From contig NZ_CP030050.1 in assembly GCF_015291705.1 (NCBI RefSeq), positions 2,356,001-2,420,000 of the forward strand: 64,000 bases of DNA. The letters are read 5' to 3'. The stretch's first letter is position 1, and each line of letters starts with the position of its first letter. Origin of the DNA: Bradyrhizobium arachidis (GTDB lineage Bacteria > Pseudomonadota > Alphaproteobacteria > Rhizobiales > Xanthobacteraceae). Positions 61,693 through 64,000 of the stretch are shown here, in pieces. The notes beneath the pieces are model-generated. The model searched no databases. It worked only from the letters and a program-made list of their open reading frames with translations, and was not told where the DNA came from. The position numbers were made by a program, and so were the translations under genes.

Positions 61693-63000
61693 TCAGGCGC
61701 GGACAACCTCGCGCGGCCGGGACGCAACGAGGACGACGTCCGCTTTCGCACTGTCGACCTGGACCCGGTTGCGTCCCTTTTCCTTGGCGCGATAGCAGGC
61801 GGCGTCCGCGCGCCGCATCGCGTCTTCGAGCGTGGTGTCGCGATCGGCAATGCAGGTGACGCCGACGCTCGCGGTCACAGTAAAGCAACGATCGTCCCAG
61901 GCGAAGCTGAACATCTCGAGCGACCGGCGCAACCGTTCGGCGATATCGACGGCGTTCGCGGGCGAGCACTGCGGCAGGATCAGGCCGAATTCGTCGCCGC
62001 CGAGCCGGGCCACCAGATCATGCCGCCGCCGATCCTGTTGCAGCAGCTGCGAAACCTGGCAAAGCAGGCGGTCGCCGGCGAGATGGCCGCAGCTGTCGTT
62101 GACGCTCTTGAACTGGTCGAGGTCGAGCAGGATCAATGCGAGCGAACCCGCCGCGGTGTTGTCCAGCTCGCTTTGCAGGCGCGCTTCGAAGGCGCGGCGG
62201 TTGGAAAGGCCGGTCAGCCAGTCGTGCGAAGCCTGAAAGGCGAGGCGCTCCTTCTCGGCATGCAAGGCGTCCTCGAATGCCTGTCGTTGCAGCACCAATC
62301 GCCGCGTGTGCCAGACCAGGAGCACGATCAGCATCACCGCAGTGACGATGTTGATGCAAGTCAGCGTCACCTTGATGGCGCGGGAGCCTTCGCCGAGCAC
62401 GGTGGAGAAGCGATTGGCATGCACCGTGAATTGAGCGTTGAGGTCCGAGAGCCGCGACGACAGGAATTGCAGGCGGTCCTTGTCCTGAACCGGGCCGCTC
62501 TCCAGCTCGGACCGGATCACCTCGCCGAACACGCTCAGCTCCAGCAGCATGGGGTCGGTCGCGGCCCACTCGCGGATCGCCTCCTGGAGGAAGCTGACGC
62601 CATTGAAGTAGCGAAACAGCCAGATCAAGCCCGGAACATCGTCGGGATGGTTGCCGCCTTGCAGAAACCCGATGCGGGCGGCCTCGACGTCGATCGGATC
62701 GCGCTCGAGCGCCCAGCGTGCGAACTCGTCGCCGATCGGAACGGCGAGCGAGGCCTGGTATTGCGTGAACTGGCTGGCCTTGCCCGAATGCAGATAGAGA
62801 TTGAGGAAATAGACGGCGTTCTTCTGCGAGCGCGACCACAACGCTTCGCCCGCGACATAGGCGCGGACCGACGACATCACTTCGAGACTGAATCCCGCGA
62901 TCGCCGCCTGGAGCACGACGACCATGACGAAAGGCGAGACGAGCTTGATGACATGAAGGAAGCTGTGTCCCTTCGTCGAAGACGCTGTTCTGCGAAACAC
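61693..63000 (-). CDS. Membrane diguanylate cyclase (sensor domain + GGDEF)
   Basis: About 435 residues from a GTG at 63000, which has GGGGAA upstream; a longer frame from 63057 (TTG) is possible. A membrane helix (LVSPFVMVVVLQAAIAGFSL) is followed by a periplasmic sensor part of about 175 residues with no known domain, a second helix (LTCINIVTAVMLIVLLVW) and then GGDEF (HDWLTGLSNRRAFE, LILLDLDQFKSVND, LVARLGGDEFGLIL). The motif is intact and an RxxD-type inhibitory site is not obvious. It makes c-di-GMP in response to an unknown signal. Confidence 0.86.
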   Translation of the reverse strand: MFRRTASSTKGHSFLHVIKLVSPFVMVVVLQAAIAGFSLEVMSSVRAYVAGEALWSRSQKNAVYFLNLYLHSGKASQFTQYQASLAVPIGDEFARWALERDPIDVEAARIGFLQGGNHPDDVPGLIWLFRYFNGVSFLQEAIREWAATDPMLLELSVFGEVIRSELESGPVQDKDRLQFLSSRLSDLNAQFTVHANRFSTVLGEGSRAIKVTLTCINIVTAVMLIVLLVWHTRRLVLQRQAFEDALHAEKERLAFQASHDWLTGLSNRRAFEARLQSELDNTAAGSLALILLDLDQFKSVNDSCGHLAGDRLLCQVSQLLQQDRRRHDLVARLGGDEFGLILPQCSPANAVDIAERLRRSLEMFSFAWDDRCFTVTASVGVTCIADRDTTLEDAMRRADAACYRAKEKGRNRVQVDSAKADVVLVASRPREVVRA

Positions 63001-63235
63001 CCTGCGTTCCCCAAATCGATCAACGACCCCAGCGGAGCGTTGCGCCTGCAACGCCAAGTAGAGGAGATGGTTGCTTAACTCGACCTGAAAGCGATAGGGA
63101 CTGCGTCGCAGAGTGAAGGCGCTGTGAAGTGGATGGGTGCAGATCGCTTCAAATGCCGGAAGATCGGAACTGGCGCAGCGTCGGCGAGCCGATGCCTCGC
63201 ATTCGTCGCGTGCGATTTACCCGATCGAGAGAATT

Positions 63236-64000
63236 CTAGACCAGCACCGGCTTGCGCACGCGACCGGCGTCACCGAAGACGCGCAAGTACCGATCGATCT
63301 CGGAGGGCATTCCGGTCGCCTTCTCCGGATTGTCGGAGAGCTTGACGGCCGGATGGCCGTCGACCGACGACACCTTGCAGACCAGCGAGATCGGATCGAG
63401 GTTGAACGAGCCGTCCGGCGTGCAGCCGACGAAGTCGTTGGTGAGATTGGTGCCCCAGCCGAAGGAGAGCCGCACGCGGCCGGCGAAATGGTGATAGGTC
63501 TCCTCGATCGAGCCGACATCCATGGCGTCGGAGAAGACGAGCAGCTTGTCCTTGGGATTGCGTCCCTTCTTCTCCCACCATTTGATGATCTCTTCGCCGG
63601 CCTGGATCGGCGGCGCGCTGTCGGGACGGAAGCCGGTCCAGTCGGCGACCCATTCCGGCGCATCGCGCAGGAACGCCTTGGTGCCGAAGGCGTCGGGCAG
63701 CGCGATCAGCAGATTGCCGCCATAGGTCTGGCGCCACTGGTCGAGAATGCGATAGGGCGCCCAGCGCAATTCCTCGTCGTCCTTGGCGAGCGCTGCCGCG
63801 ACCATCGGCAGCTCGTGCGCGTTGGTGCCGATGGCTTCGAGATCGTTATCCATCGCGAGCAGCACGTTGGAGGTGCCGATAAAGGACGAGCCCAGGCCTT
63901 CCTTCACTGCCTCGACACACCAGCGCTGCCACAGGAAGCCGTGGCGGCGGCGGGTGCCGAAGTCCGACAACCGCAAATTCTCCAGCTTGCGCAGCCGCTC
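63236..64000 (-). CDS. pncB: Nicotinate phosphoribosyltransferase, C-terminal part (cut by window)
   Basis: The minus-strand frame is open to the last base, so the N-terminus lies outside. [19 protein letters not shown] has the histidine that is phosphorylated, [20 protein letters not shown] is the next conserved block, [19 protein letters not shown] and [12 protein letters not shown] follow. The enzyme makes nicotinate mononucleotide from nicotinate for NAD salvage. The end of the protein (63236) is seen complete. Confidence 0.93.
   Translation of the reverse strand, partial: ERLRKLENLRLSDFGTRRRHGFLWQRWCVEAVKEGLGSSFIGTSNVLLAMDNDLEAIGTNAHELPMVAAALAKDDEELRWAPYRILDQWRQTYGGNLLIALPDAFGTKAFLRDAPEWVADWTGFRPDSAPPIQAGEEIIKWWEKKGRNPKDKLLVFSDAMDVGSIEETYHHFAGRVRLSFGWGTNLTNDFVGCTPDGSFNLDPISLVCKVSSVDGHPAVKLSDNPEKATGMPSEIDRYLRVFGDAGRVRKPVLV

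Noticed and set aside
1..64000. CRISPR array
   Set aside because: No regularly spaced direct repeats and no cas-like genes were seen.

Overview
The window looks like a chromosomal segment of a Bradyrhizobium-type alphaproteobacterium. The evidence is the GC-rich core genes with frequent ATGA-type overlaps, the family of Mo/W and formate genes, the characteristic extragenic palindromes, and a foreign block ending at a tRNA gene. No tool was run. All calls come from reading the sequence and from family knowledge.

Positions 1-3170 carry a PAS-GGDEF-EAL protein (cut by the window edge) and an exported polysaccharide deacetylase. From about 3.2 kb to 29.7 kb the DNA is visibly more AT-rich and full of small genes and broken genes. 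I read it as a composite genomic island whose right end is the 3' end of tRNA-Ile2 (CAU anticodon, 29685-29760). The best-preserved part is a compact set of genes at 4.4-10.8 kb. It holds an AdoMet decarboxylase transcribed divergently from a 60-residue peptide gene, a SPASM radical-SAM enzyme, an alanine-dehydrogenase-like enzyme, a second radical-SAM enzyme and two class I methyltransferase-fold proteins, all tightly packed or overlapping. I propose this as a RiPP-like (peptide-modifying) pathway that I cannot match to a described class. It is followed by a divergent pair of exported proteins (a molybdopterin-oxidoreductase-like fold and a CXXCH cytochrome), a gene graveyard at 13-14.8 kb, a hipBA toxin-antitoxin module with visible operator repeats, an excisionase and tyrosine integrase, a degraded serine recombinase, and several small proteins that look like rhizobial accessory proteins. 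A second, dead copy of the integrase C-terminus abuts the tRNA gene. A partial copy of the tRNA 3' end lies just after the intact integrase, so two islands appear to have stacked at the same site.

From 29.8 kb rightwards the DNA is ordinary core sequence. First come three orphan periplasmic binding proteins (Bug/TctC, TAXI, LivK-like). Next is a molybdenum/tungsten and formate region: an HTH-PBP regulator, a TupA-like binding protein, a divergent MoeA-like protein, a MoeA-PBP fusion, MobA, FdhD, MobB, a canonical MoeA, TusA, an OxlT-like oxalate/formate antiporter, a PsiF-like protein, and a soluble NAD-linked formate dehydrogenase (fused FdsG-FdsB plus FdsA). The logic fits together: Mo or W is bound, cofactor is made (MoeA, MobA/B), FdhD with TusA supplies the sulfur for the active site, and the dehydrogenase oxidises formate that may come from oxalate.

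The right end holds a NicC-like flavin hydroxylase (at 38.9 kb), a YbaK deacylase, and a GntR-controlled tricarballylate-type oxidation module (TcuA, an alpha/beta hydrolase, TcuB). These are followed by a DsbB-like protein, a three-domain lysophospholipid transporter/acyltransferase/acyl-ACP synthetase, a TetR regulator with two operator copies, a membrane diguanylate cyclase and the C-terminal part of nicotinate phosphoribosyltransferase.
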